From an uncultured Acidimicrobiales bacterium (GTDB lineage: Bacteria; Actinomycetota; Acidimicrobiia; Acidimicrobiales; CALAML01), in assembly GCA_937925845.1 (NCBI GenBank), contig CALAML010000063.1, positions 1 through 38,720 of the forward strand: a stretch of DNA of 38,720 nt, read 5' to 3'. Positions 16,534 to 24,419 of this stretch are shown here, one piece after another. Both the position numbers and the translations under genes were made by a program. The number at the start of each line of letters is the position of its first letter. Positions within the stretch are counted from its first letter, which is position 1. The notes under the pieces were generated by a model. That model saw only the letters and a list, made by a program, of their open reading frames with translations, was not told where the DNA came from and did not search any database.

Positions 16534-16553
16534 CGGGGGAAGCTGATCCCCCG
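16534..16553 (+). other. Inverted repeat between murJ and pspA
   Basis: CGGGGGA (16534-16540), a 6-nt loop, then TCCCCCG (16547-16553). No T-run follows. It lies 45 nt upstream of the pspA start, so it could be a weak terminator of murJ or an operator for pspA; I cannot tell which. Confidence 0.45.
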
Positions 16554-16585
16554 TCAGATTGACGCCAACACCGGCGCGAGGCGGC

Positions 16586-16598
16586 TAGGGTGAAACCA
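16586..16598 (+). promoter_or_regulatory. Candidate leaderless promoter of pspA
   Basis: TAGGGT at 16586-16591, 6 nt before ATG 16598. TTGACG at 16559-16564 could be a -35 box, though the 21-nt spacing is long. The G-rich AGGG could instead serve as a ribosome binding site. Confidence 0.4.
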
Positions 16599-17404
16599 TG
16601 ATTCAGGCATTGAAGCGCTGGTGGAACTACCTCGGAGCCAAGCTCGGTGGCGAGCTGGAAAGTCGAGCCGACCCAAAGGTTCAGCTCGAACAGGCCATCA
16701 ACGAGGCCCAAGACCAACATCGTCGACTCAAAGAGCAGGCAGCCAACGTCATCGCCAACCAAAAACAGACCGAGATGCGTCTGAACCGGGCGATGGAAGA
16801 GTTGGAAAAGATCAACCGCAACGCCCGCCAAGCGGTACTGATGGCCGACGAAGCAGCGAAGAAGGGCGACGAGGCCAAAGTCCTCGAGCTCACCTCGGCT
16901 GCGGAAGCGTTCGCCAACCGCCTCGTGGGCATCGAGCAGGAAGTTGAGGACCTCAAGGCCCTTCACCTGCAATCAACTCAGGCCTCCGACCAGGCCAAGA
17001 GCGCGGTGGCCACCAACTCAAGTCTGCTGCAGAAAAAGCTCAGCGAGAAGCGTGAGCTGCTGAACCAGCTCGACCAGGCTGAGATGCAGGAGCAGATGAA
17101 CACGGCGATGGCCTCGCTGACCGAATCGGTCGGTGCCGACGTCCCGTCGCTCGACCAGGTCCGCGAGAAGATCGAAAGCCGCTACGCCAAGGCCAAGGGT
17201 TCGGCCGAACTCGAAGCCAACTCGGTCGAGGGACGTATGCTCGAAGTGGAGCAGGCCGCCATGAACACCGAAGCCCAGGCCCGTCTGTCGGAGATCCGCA
17301 GCCAGCTCGGCCTCGAAAGCCCGACCGCCGAAGTCGAAGCACCAGCGGTCGAAGACACCGTCGCCGAAACCGCCACCGGCACCGCCGAGCCCAGCGCCGG
17401 CTAG
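16598..17404 (+). CDS. pspA: PspA/IM30 family envelope stress protein
   Basis: Peripheral membrane protein that coats and stabilises stressed membranes (ESCRT-III-like fold). 268 residues. Seen: an amphipathic N-terminal helix (MIQALKRWWNYLGAKLGG), then long alpha-helical coiled coil through about 225 (DPKVQLEQAINEAQDQHRRLKEQ; RELLNQLDQAEMQEQMNTAM), then an acidic Ala/Glu/Thr/Pro tail (about 235-268) that replaces the usual short end. The combination of N-terminal amphipathic helix, hairpin helices and DPK(V)-type motif identifies the family. No pspB/pspC or PspF regulator is adjacent, as is common in actinobacteria. It is downstream of murJ on the same strand and is followed by a strong terminator. 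Confidence 0.9.
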   Translation: MIQALKRWWNYLGAKLGGELESRADPKVQLEQAINEAQDQHRRLKEQAANVIANQKQTEMRLNRAMEELEKINRNARQAVLMADEAAKKGDEAKVLELTSAAEAFANRLVGIEQEVEDLKALHLQSTQASDQAKSAVATNSSLLQKKLSEKRELLNQLDQAEMQEQMNTAMASLTESVGADVPSLDQVREKIESRYAKAKGSAELEANSVEGRMLEVEQAAMNTEAQARLSEIRSQLGLESPTAEVEAPAVEDTVAETATGTAEPSAG

Positions 17405-17441
17405 AAGACCCGGGCCGTCACCGCGGCACAAAAAGTCGAGC

Positions 17442-17477
17442 GATTCCCGGCGCCTGGCGCCGGGAATCTGCCGTTTT
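17442..17477 (+). terminator. Intrinsic terminator between convergent pspA and proB
   Basis: Perfect 13-bp inverted repeat (17442-17454 with 17456-17468, core CCCGGCGCC/GGCGCCGGG), followed by TGCCG and TTTT at 17474-17477. An A-run (17430-17434) on the other side could let it act for the minus strand as well. Confidence 0.85.
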
Positions 17478-17576
17478 GGAAACCAATGCCAAGCCGATGT
17501 CCGGTTCCGGCCAAGCCCAACCCCAACCCAACTCAGGACAGGGTGGGGTTGGTGCCCGGGTTAGTCGGGAACCTAG

Positions 17577-18665
17577 TTAGGGGAGGACTACGAGTTCGTC
17601 CCGGTTGATCACTTCGGAACTGGCTGGTGTTCCGTTTTCCTGGGACCTTCGGCCGGCGGCGGAAGCGATGGCCTCTGCGCTGTAGCGGACCAAGCCTTTG
17701 GCGAAGACCTCGCCGTCGGGACCGGCGACTTCGACGGCGGCGCCAGCGGGGAACGTTCCCTCCACCCCGGTCACCCCAACCGCCAACAGGGAGCGGGACC
17801 CGTCCCGCAGTGCATCCACGGCCCCGGCATCCACCACCACCTGACCCTCGGAGCGAACGGCGAAGGCGATCCACAGCTTTCGCGCGCCGAGCTGACGGGG
17901 CCGAGGCTGCACCACCGTTCCCGTTCCCGGCTCGCCGGCCAACGACGCATCGAGGTGTTCCACCTTGTCGGCGGCGGCGATCACCGTCCGCACGCCAGCC
18001 CAGGTCGCCATCTTGGCCGCCGACAACTTCGAGGCCATGCCACCACTCCCCCGCGCCGAACCGGCTCCACCGGCGAGATCCTCCAACTCCCGATCGATCT
18101 CCAGTACCTCAGAAATCAGGGATGCCGAAGCGTCGGTTCGGGGGTCACCGGTGAGCAGGCCTTCGGTGTCGGTGAGCAGCACCAGCACATCGGCACCGAT
18201 CAACTGGGCCACCAGCGCCGCGATCCGATCGTTGTCGCCGAACCGGATGGCATCGTCGGCCACCGCGTCGTTCTCGTTGATGATCGGGACCACCCGCATC
18301 GCCAACAGGCTCTCCAGCGTGGCCCGGGCATGGAGATACTGTTTGCGCTCAAAGAAGTCCCCCGGCGACAACAACACCTGCCCGGAGACCAGCCCCGAGG
18401 CGGCAAAGGCATCGTCGTAGGTACGCATCAACCGGGACTGTCCGACAGCGGAGAGTGCTTGCAGCTTCACCGCTTCAGTTGGGCGTTCGGTGAGCCCGAC
18501 CGCAGCCACACCAGCAGAAATCGCGCCGGAAGAAACCACCAACACCTCATGGCCGCTGTCACGCCACCGTTGCACCTGAGCTACCAGCCGCTCGAGCATG
18601 TCGTGTTTGATCTCGCCGGTACCGCTGGTGATAGACGACGATCCGACCTTTACGACCAGGCGCAT
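17577..18665 (-). CDS. proB: Glutamate 5-kinase
   Basis: First step of proline synthesis: ATP-dependent phosphorylation of glutamate; normally feedback-inhibited by proline. 362 residues. Seen: amino-acid kinase domain at 1-255 (MRLVVKVGSSSITSG; LVVSSGAISAG; INENDAVADD; FGDNDRIAALVAQLIGAD; LLTDTEGLLTGDP) and a C-terminal PUA domain at about 270-350 (ARKLWIAFAVRSEGQVVVDAGAV in part). ATG 18665 is 2 nt after the obgE stop (TGA-GC-ATG), so translation is probably coupled to obgE; the longer frame to 18716 would overlap obgE. Last gene of the long minus-strand run that begins at mreB. proA is about 6.5 kb further along, not adjacent. Confidence 0.96.
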   Translation of the reverse strand: MRLVVKVGSSSITSGTGEIKHDMLERLVAQVQRWRDSGHEVLVVSSGAISAGVAAVGLTERPTEAVKLQALSAVGQSRLMRTYDDAFAASGLVSGQVLLSPGDFFERKQYLHARATLESLLAMRVVPIINENDAVADDAIRFGDNDRIAALVAQLIGADVLVLLTDTEGLLTGDPRTDASASLISEVLEIDRELEDLAGGAGSARGSGGMASKLSAAKMATWAGVRTVIAAADKVEHLDASLAGEPGTGTVVQPRPRQLGARKLWIAFAVRSEGQVVVDAGAVDALRDGSRSLLAVGVTGVEGTFPAGAAVEVAGPDGEVFAKGLVRYSAEAIASAAGRRSQENGTPASSEVINRDELVVLP

Positions 18666-18667
18666 GC

Positions 18668-19966
18668 TCAGCTCCCGGCCATCGGGTCGCGGCGGCTGCC
18701 GGGATTGGTCTCCCACACCACTTCATCGTCGGTGTATTCAAAGGTCAGCTTGCCGATATGCACCGTGTCGCCGGGGCGGACACCGGCGCGGGCCAGAGAA
18801 CGATCGACCCCGAGCTTCTTAAGCCGACCCTGAGCGTAAGCCAGAGCATCGGGGTCGGTGAGATCCGACAGCGCCACCGCCCGGTGGGCCTCCCGACCGT
18901 GTACTTCAAACTCGCGATGGCCAACCTCTTCCACCCGAATCCCTTCAGGGACCGGACGGTGAACGGCAAAACCATCGGTGACCGGGGCCTCGGCCCGAGC
19001 CTGGCGTACCGCCTCGCTCATCAGGCCGGTCAGTTCCGCCACACCCTGTCGGGTCACCGACACGATACGCAGCCCCTCAAAATCGTCGGCACCATCCGGA
19101 CCGGCCAGATCGGCCCTCGACCCCAGGATGATCCGGGGCCGTTCAGCCAACTCGGGCCGATAGGCCTCAAGCTCACCCAGCAGCACTTCAACCTGCTCGG
19201 CTGGCGACCGCTCCGACATCTCGGCCAGGTCAACAAGAATCACCAACACCCGAGCCCGCTCGATGTGGCGCAGGAACTGATGGCCCAGGCCCCGGCCGTC
19301 GGCCGCACCCTCGATCAACCCGGGGATATCGGCAACCACAAACTCATTGTCGTCGAGGCGAACCACACCCAGGTTGGGCACCAGGGTGGTGAAGGGATAG
19401 TCGGCCACCTTCGGCTTTGCCGCGGAGATCACCGAGATCAGCGTGGACTTCCCGGCGTTGGGGAAACCGACCAGGGCGACATCGGCCATTAGCTTGAGCT
19501 CGAGGGTGAGCCACCGGGCCTCCCCCACCTCGCCCTGCTCGGCGAACGCCGGGGCCCGCATCTTGTTGGCCAGGAATCGGGCGTTGCCCCGACCGCCCCG
19601 ACCCCCTTCGGCGGCCAGCCAGCGATCGCCGTCGCTGATCAGATCGGCAATAACGGTTTCAGAGTTGTGGTCGAGGACCACGGTGCCCACCGGTACCCGA
19701 ATCTCAAAATCGGAACCGGTGCGGCCATGCTGTTTCTTCCCCCGACCGTGGGTGCCGCTGTCGGCCTTGCGGTGGGGATGGTCTCGAAACGACAACAACG
19801 AGGCCACGTTGCGATCAGCTACGAGCCAAACGTCGCCGCCCTTCCCGCCATCGCCACCATCGGGGCCGCCACGCGACACGTGGGCCTCCCGACGAAATGA
19901 GACACAGCCTGCTCCACCATCACCACCGGTGACGTGGAGGTTGCAGTTGTCGACGAAGGCGGACAC
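18668..19966 (-). CDS. obgE: GTPase Obg (ribosome assembly / stress GTPase)
   Basis: Large-subunit ribosome biogenesis GTPase. 432 residues. Seen: Gly-rich OBG domain (1-160, e.g. TGGDGGAGCVSFRREAHV and GGRGGRGNARF); P-loop GFPNAGKS (167-174); switch II DIPGLIEGAADGRGLGHQFL (213-232); and a C-terminal OCT domain (about 340-420, ending in FEYTDDEVVWE). Odd: the usual G4 motif NKxD is S-R-A-D here (LGSRADL, 281-287), and G5 is SVT (303-305) rather than SA(K/L). Asp286, which reads the guanine base, is kept. GTG 19966 gives the conserved start (MSAFVDNCNLHVTGGDGG). It sits between rpmA (57 nt upstream) and proB (2 nt downstream), the usual rplU-rpmA-obg order. Confidence 0.96.
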   Translation of the reverse strand: MSAFVDNCNLHVTGGDGGAGCVSFRREAHVSRGGPDGGDGGKGGDVWLVADRNVASLLSFRDHPHRKADSGTHGRGKKQHGRTGSDFEIRVPVGTVVLDHNSETVIADLISDGDRWLAAEGGRGGRGNARFLANKMRAPAFAEQGEVGEARWLTLELKLMADVALVGFPNAGKSTLISVISAAKPKVADYPFTTLVPNLGVVRLDDNEFVVADIPGLIEGAADGRGLGHQFLRHIERARVLVILVDLAEMSERSPAEQVEVLLGELEAYRPELAERPRIILGSRADLAGPDGADDFEGLRIVSVTRQGVAELTGLMSEAVRQARAEAPVTDGFAVHRPVPEGIRVEEVGHREFEVHGREAHRAVALSDLTDPDALAYAQGRLKKLGVDRSLARAGVRPGDTVHIGKLTFEYTDDEVVWETNPGSRRDPMAGS

Positions 19967-20023
19967 CAGCTTGGTTGGTTTGCGCCGAACCGATGCCGTT
20001 TCCGGCCCGGTGGGCGCCGAAAC

Positions 20024-20278
20024 CTATTCGGCGGGAATGATGTCGACGAGCTTGCGGCCCTTGCGGGAACCGAACTTCACCGTGCCGGGAGCAAGGGCAA
20101 AGAGGGTGTCATCGCCGCCCTTGCCAACGTTTTGGCCCGGGTGGACGCGGGTTCCGCGCTGGCGCACGAGGATGGCGCCGGTATGCACCACACCACCGTC
20201 GAACACCTTCACGCCGAGGCGCTTGGCGTTGGAATCACGACCGTTGCGGGTTGAACCGCCACCTTTCGTCTTTGACAT
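20024..20278 (-). CDS. rpmA: 50S ribosomal protein L27
   Basis: 84 residues, full length. L27 lies near the peptidyl-transferase centre. Seen: [22 protein letters not shown] at the start and the [11 protein letters not shown] and [11 protein letters not shown] motifs. There is no N-terminal cleavage peptide of the Firmicutes type; the protein starts directly with MSKTKGGGS. The rplU stop codon and the TAGGAG ribosome binding site overlap just upstream, leaving 9 nt between genes. Confidence 0.98.
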   Translation of the reverse strand: MSKTKGGGSTRNGRDSNAKRLGVKVFDGGVVHTGAILVRQRGTRVHPGQNVGKGGDDTLFALAPGTVKFGSRKGRKLVDIIPAE

Positions 20279-20287
20279 GGTGAGCTC

Positions 20288-20593
20288 CTAACCCGAAATT
20301 CCGGTGATCTCGATGGTGGAATACCGCTGACGGTGGCCCCACCGACGCCGGTTGTTGGTTTTGTTCTTGTAGGTGAAGCCGATGATCTTCGGGCCGGTGG
20401 TTTCGTCAACCACTCGAGCCGAAACCGAGGCCCCCGACAACTGGTCGGGCGTCGAGCGCACATCGGCACCGTCGACGATCATCACGGGACGGAGGTCAAG
20501 CTCGCTGCCAGCCTCACCAACCAACTCCACTTCGAGCTGTTGGCCTTCTTCAACCCGGTACTGCTTGCCACCGGTGGCGATCACTGCATACAT
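20288..20593 (-). CDS. rplU: 50S ribosomal protein L21
   Basis: 101 residues, full length. L21 binds 23S rRNA in the large subunit. Seen: MYAVIATGGKQYRVEEGQ at the start, GFTYKNKTNNRRRWGHRQRY near the end. ATG 20593 is used: GGAGGG lies 2-7 nt upstream, and the start matches the family exactly; the longer frame to 20677 would run through the inverted repeat. Upstream TAGGGT (20607-20602) and TTGATG (20632-20627, 19-nt spacer) look like a promoter, so rplU-rpmA may be transcribed independently of RNase E. Confidence 0.97.
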   Translation of the reverse strand: MYAVIATGGKQYRVEEGQQLEVELVGEAGSELDLRPVMIVDGADVRSTPDQLSGASVSARVVDETTGPKIIGFTYKNKTNNRRRWGHRQRYSTIEITGISG

Positions 20594-20601
20594 AGCCCTC
20601 C

Positions 20602-20632
20602 ACCCTAGCAACACCAGCCCCGAAACCATCAA
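20602..20632 (-). promoter_or_regulatory. Candidate rplU-rpmA promoter
   Basis: On the minus strand: TTGATG (20632-20627), 19 nt, TAGGGT (20607-20602), then 8 nt to the rplU ATG. The -35 lies on the end of the long inverted repeat at 20629-20686, so folding or protein binding there could affect this promoter. Confidence 0.45.
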
Positions 20633-20686
20633 GATTTGTGACGCCCCGCACCGTGTTTTTAGCGCGCCAGGCGTCACAGATCTTGA
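20629..20686. repeat. Long inverted repeat between RNase E/G and rplU genes
   Basis: Arms 20629-20645 (TCAAGATTTGTGACGCC) and 20670-20686 (GGCGTCACAGATCTTGA) are complementary at 16 of 17 positions, with a 24-nt spacer containing TTTTT and GCGCGCC. No T-run follows either arm, so it is not a simple terminator. It could be a mobile palindromic element, a processing site or an operator. Confidence 0.7.
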
Positions 20687-20743
20687 GCCAGGAAGCAGAT
20701 GCGAGACTTGGCCTGGGTTTGGGCTGGAGTATTGAGGGTTGGC

Positions 20744-23674
20744 CTACTTGGCTTTGGCTTTGGCTTTGGCTTCGCTGGCGATGGGAGCTGCGCCTTCTTC
20801 GAGCAGTTCGGCGTTGAGCACCACTCCTCGTCCTTCGCACTCGTCGCAATGGTGTGACAGCGACTCCACCAGACCTTCGCCGATCCGCTTGCGGGTCATC
20901 TCCACCAGACCCAATTCGGAGATGTCGAACACCTGGGTACGCGTCTTGTCACGGGCCAGCGCCTCGCGGAAGGTCTTGATCACCGACTCGCGGTTCTTCT
21001 TGACCTCCATATCGATGAAGTCGATCACGATGATGCCGCCGATATCACGCAGCCGCAGCTGGCGGGCGATCTCGGTGGCCGCCTCCAGGTTGTTCCGGTA
21101 GACGGTCTCTTCGAGGCTCGACTTGCCGACGTTCTTGCCGGTGTTGACGTCGATCACTGTTAGCGCTTCGGTGCCTTCGATGATCAGTGAACCGCCCGAC
21201 GGCAGCCACACCTTTCGGTCGACGGCCCGCATCAGCTGTTCATGCACGTGGTGCTGTTCGAACAACGGCAGGGACTCGGTCGACTCATCGAAGTACTGGA
21301 TGCGCTCGGCGAGGGCCGGCATCACACTCTCGACGTAGCCCTTCATCTCCTCGTAGAGCTCCCGGTCGTCGATCACGACAGCCCGGTAATCCTTGTTGAA
21401 CTCTTCGCGGATAACCCGCAGCGCCATATCGGGCTCGCGGTAGAGGAGGCTGCCGCCCTTCGAGCGACCAGCCAGGCTCTTGATCTGTTCCCACTGCTCG
21501 ACCAGGCGAAGCACATCTCGCTGGATCTCATCGGCGGTAACACCCTCGGCCGCGGTGCGCACGATCACCCCGTGCTCCGGCGGCTTCACCTCATCAAGCA
21601 CGTTGCGGAGACGCTTGCGCTCCTCATCGGCGAGGCGCTTGGAAATGCCGTAGGTCGAGCTGTTGGGGATCAAGACCACAAACCGGCCCGGCAGCGACAC
21701 TTCCTGTGTCAGCCGGGCGCCCTTGTGAGCGATCGGGTTCTTGGTGACCTGACACACGATGTTCTGGCGCGCCTTAAGAATCTGTTCGATTCTCGGCTCG
21801 CCCTTTTGGTCGATATCGGCAGGGTCGTACTGCACATCGCCGCGGTAGAGCACCGCGTTTTTGGGCGTACCGATATCAACAAAAGCCGCCTCCATGCCGG
21901 GCAGGACGTTCTGCACCCGGCCGAGGTAAATGTTGCCGTGGATCTGGGTGACGTCATCGGAGGGACGCGACACATAGTGCTCGGTGAGCTGGCGTCCTTC
22001 GAGCACCGCGATCTGGGTGGCATCGTCACGCACATGAACGGCCATGAAGTAGCGGCCAAGAGGCTTGCCGTTGCGGGTGCGACCCCGACGGGCTTCAAGG
22101 GTGGCGTCATCGAGTTCGAAGGCGCCGTCTCCGGTGAAGCCCTGGACCGGCTTGGCCGGGTCGCCCGAACCGCCGCCGTGTCCGCTCCGCCCTTTTGCCT
22201 TGGCCTCGGCCGGTTGGCTGTCCTTGCGGCCACGATTTCCGCCTCGACCCCGACCACCACGACGGTTGCGGCGTCCACCGCCTGCGTTCGAACCGTCGCT
22301 CTGATCGACACTGTCGTCTTGGGGTTTGGCCGCGCTGTCGGCGGCGGCGTTGGTGTCGGTGTCGGTTTTGGCGTCGGGCGACGAACCGGCAGCCGCGTCC
22401 CTATCGCCACGCTTGCGCCCTTTGCCGCCGCGGTTGGCCTCGCCAGCTTGTGCTCCGCCCGCTTTTGCCCCGTCGACTTTTGCACTGTCGCTTTTGGCAC
22501 CGTCCGTCGAACCTTCAGAGCGATCGTTGCTGTTGGCCCCGCGCTCGCTGTTCTTGCCACGGTTGCCGCCTCGCCGATTGCGACCCCGACCACCACGCTT
22601 GCGGCCCCCGCCATCAGCGGTGATCTCCGCGCCGTCGTCAGACTCGGCTGTCACCTCACCATCGGCTGCGGAATCAGCGCCGGCCGAATCCGGCGGTGCC
22701 GGACGACTGTCGCCGATGCGGGGCTTGCGAACGATCGCCCGCTCCGCTGCTTCCTTCGTCTTGGGCTTGCCCTCGATGGCGCGATCGGGCAACTCATCGG
22801 GCCGACGATCGTATTCCTCAGCTGCGCTTTGGTCGATGCCATCAGCGGAGCCGGGATCTACCACGTCTGCGGAGCCCCGACCTGAAGTCTCGTCGCGTTT
22901 GGCGCCCCGCCCCTTGGCTCGATTGGCACCGCTCTTCGATGACCGCTTGTTGGCTGGCTGGGCTTGTCCAGCGCCGGCTCCCGACGAATCGGCCGACGAC
23001 TGCTCCGACCCGCTGGAGGCGTCGCGCTTCGAGCGGCCTGAACCACTCTTGTCGGCCTCGGAAACTGCGTTGCCCTGGGCGTCACGGGGAAGGCGCTTGA
23101 TCCGGGACTTGCGCGGTTTGTCGCCGTCACCAGCGGCACTACCAGCACCGGCAGCGGCCGGCGACGGTGCATCGTCGGACTTGGCAGAGCTGCGGTCGGT
23201 GGCGGGACGCGACCGCTTGGCGGCGCGGCTGTCGGCACCACCACGGCTTTTTCGAGCCGAATCAGACTCCGCTGACCCCGAAGGGTCGGAGGCTGCGTGC
23301 GATCCGGACTCCACCGAAGCATCGGCTGCGGGCCCACTGGGTGCCGATGGCTCGGCCGAGGAGGGGGCAGATGCAGCAGAACCAGCGGAGGCAGAGGCAA
23401 CCGAGCCACTGCCAAAGAGACGGACCGGCTTGGGGTCGGCACTGTCAGCGGCGGCAGCCGGTTCGCGAGGTGAACCGCTCGCCGTCGGTGAAGCGGAAAG
23501 GGTGTTGGTTGGTGGAGTTGGTTTGGACGCTGCTTCGTTTCGGTCAGTACTTGAGGTTTGGTCTACTTGGTGTTCAGTCGAGATGTCCTCGCCCTGGTTC
23601 TGGCTTACGCCGGAACCGGAAGGCGGTTGGGGCTTCTCGGACCCGGCGGCGATTCCGTCGACGGGGTCTTCCAT
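20744..23674 (-). CDS. rne: Ribonuclease E/G family endoribonuclease with long disordered N-terminal region
   Basis: Central endoribonuclease of mRNA decay and rRNA processing. 976 residues from ATG 23674, which has AAGGG 8 nt upstream and lies 13 nt after the preceding gene. Residues 1 to about 535 are low-complexity Ser/Ala/Asp/Lys/Arg/Gly with RGG/NRRG-like patches (GGRRNRRGGRGRGGNRG) and are probably disordered RNA-binding. Then comes the S1-embedded catalytic part: GNIYLGRVQNVLPGMEAAFVDIG, RLTQEVSLPGRFVVLIP, VIDVNTGK (D842) and VIDFIDM (D885), spaced 43 apart like the two metal-binding Asp of E. coli RNase E. The zinc-link is C943-x2-C946. It ends in an (AK)n tail. The scaffold is N-terminal, as known in other actinobacteria. 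The frame extends back to 23869 across the previous gene; that part is rejected. Confidence 0.93.
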   Translation of the reverse strand: MEDPVDGIAAGSEKPQPPSGSGVSQNQGEDISTEHQVDQTSSTDRNEAASKPTPPTNTLSASPTASGSPREPAAAADSADPKPVRLFGSGSVASASAGSAASAPSSAEPSAPSGPAADASVESGSHAASDPSGSAESDSARKSRGGADSRAAKRSRPATDRSSAKSDDAPSPAAAGAGSAAGDGDKPRKSRIKRLPRDAQGNAVSEADKSGSGRSKRDASSGSEQSSADSSGAGAGQAQPANKRSSKSGANRAKGRGAKRDETSGRGSADVVDPGSADGIDQSAAEEYDRRPDELPDRAIEGKPKTKEAAERAIVRKPRIGDSRPAPPDSAGADSAADGEVTAESDDGAEITADGGGRKRGGRGRNRRGGNRGKNSERGANSNDRSEGSTDGAKSDSAKVDGAKAGGAQAGEANRGGKGRKRGDRDAAAGSSPDAKTDTDTNAAADSAAKPQDDSVDQSDGSNAGGGRRNRRGGRGRGGNRGRKDSQPAEAKAKGRSGHGGGSGDPAKPVQGFTGDGAFELDDATLEARRGRTRNGKPLGRYFMAVHVRDDATQIAVLEGRQLTEHYVSRPSDDVTQIHGNIYLGRVQNVLPGMEAAFVDIGTPKNAVLYRGDVQYDPADIDQKGEPRIEQILKARQNIVCQVTKNPIAHKGARLTQEVSLPGRFVVLIPNSSTYGISKRLADEERKRLRNVLDEVKPPEHGVIVRTAAEGVTADEIQRDVLRLVEQWEQIKSLAGRSKGGSLLYREPDMALRVIREEFNKDYRAVVIDDRELYEEMKGYVESVMPALAERIQYFDESTESLPLFEQHHVHEQLMRAVDRKVWLPSGGSLIIEGTEALTVIDVNTGKNVGKSSLEETVYRNNLEAATEIARQLRLRDIGGIIVIDFIDMEVKKNRESVIKTFREALARDKTRTQVFDISELGLVEMTRKRIGEGLVESLSHHCDECEGRGVVLNAELLEEGAAPIASEAKAKAKAK

Positions 23675-23687
23675 GGGTAATCCCTTC

Positions 23688-24419
23688 TCATGCCGCGGCC
23701 ACCTCGTCGGTGGTTGCGGGCGACGGCGGGGCGGAAAGTGGTTCCGTACGCACACCGTCGTTGTCGATCCATTGGTGGGTGCGGCAGACATAACTCGGAA
23801 CAAGTTCCGGGTCGATCGCCGCGAGCAGCTCATCGGGACGGAAGCCCCGAGGCTGGGTTCCCAGCTCAAACGCCAGGCGGGCTCGGTCTTGGACCGGCTC
23901 CAGCACTTCCAGCGCCAGCAGGGTGGGCCGCATGTCGTACGTCTTTTCGCGGCCTTTACGAAAACGTGTCACTTCCAGCTTGTCGGCAGCCAACAGCGCT
24001 TCGACAGTCTCGTTGGCCTTTTCTGTCGAAACATTGGCCAGTTCGACTTCCCATCGACAGCTGGTGACCGCTTCCTGCAGCGAAACGGCACTGATCGAAG
24101 GCGTCGGAGCAATCGTCGTCACGTCGATGCCGACGGGCAACGCGTCACTCAATTGTTGGGCCAACTCGGCGAAGTCCACCTCTGAACCGGGCTCAAGGTT
24201 GATATCGAGATATTCGCAATCAGAGGCGAACCCGGTTCGCAGGGCCAGACCGAAGTGCATCTTGGGCCGGGGTGAAAATCCTTCGGTGTAGGCCAGCGGC
24301 AACCGGCATCGGCGCAGGGCCCGCTCCCAGATGCGCGCCGTGTCGCGGTGGCTGGTGAAGCGCACCTTTCCCGCCTTGGTGTAACGCAGACGGAGCCGAA
24401 CCGGTGGAACAGGCGTCAT
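23688..24419 (-). CDS. TIGR03936-family radical SAM-linked protein (DUF2344)
   Basis: 243 residues. Partner of the upstream radical SAM gene; its precise role is not established, although the pair is widely conserved and often lies near rne/rplU. Seen: RLRLRYTKAGKVRFTSHRD at the start, RRCRLPLAYTEGFSPRPKM and GLALRTGFASDCEYLD, which are the family's conserved blocks. ATG 24419 overlaps the stop of the preceding gene by 4 nt (ATGA), fixing the start and implying translational coupling; the longer frame to 24581 is therefore not used. No transmembrane segment or signal is visible. Confidence 0.92.
   Translation of the reverse strand: MTPVPPVRLRLRYTKAGKVRFTSHRDTARIWERALRRCRLPLAYTEGFSPRPKMHFGLALRTGFASDCEYLDINLEPGSEVDFAELAQQLSDALPVGIDVTTIAPTPSISAVSLQEAVTSCRWEVELANVSTEKANETVEALLAADKLEVTRFRKGREKTYDMRPTLLALEVLEPVQDRARLAFELGTQPRGFRPDELLAAIDPELVPSYVCRTHQWIDNDGVRTEPLSAPPSPATTDEVAAA

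Noticed and set aside
17517-17552. Second terminator for proB
   Set aside because: A 9-bp stem with an 18-nt loop and no T-run downstream on the minus strand.
22326-24185. 619-codon plus-strand frame opposite the RNase E/G disordered region
   Set aside because: Ser/Ala/Pro-rich shadow of low-complexity codons.
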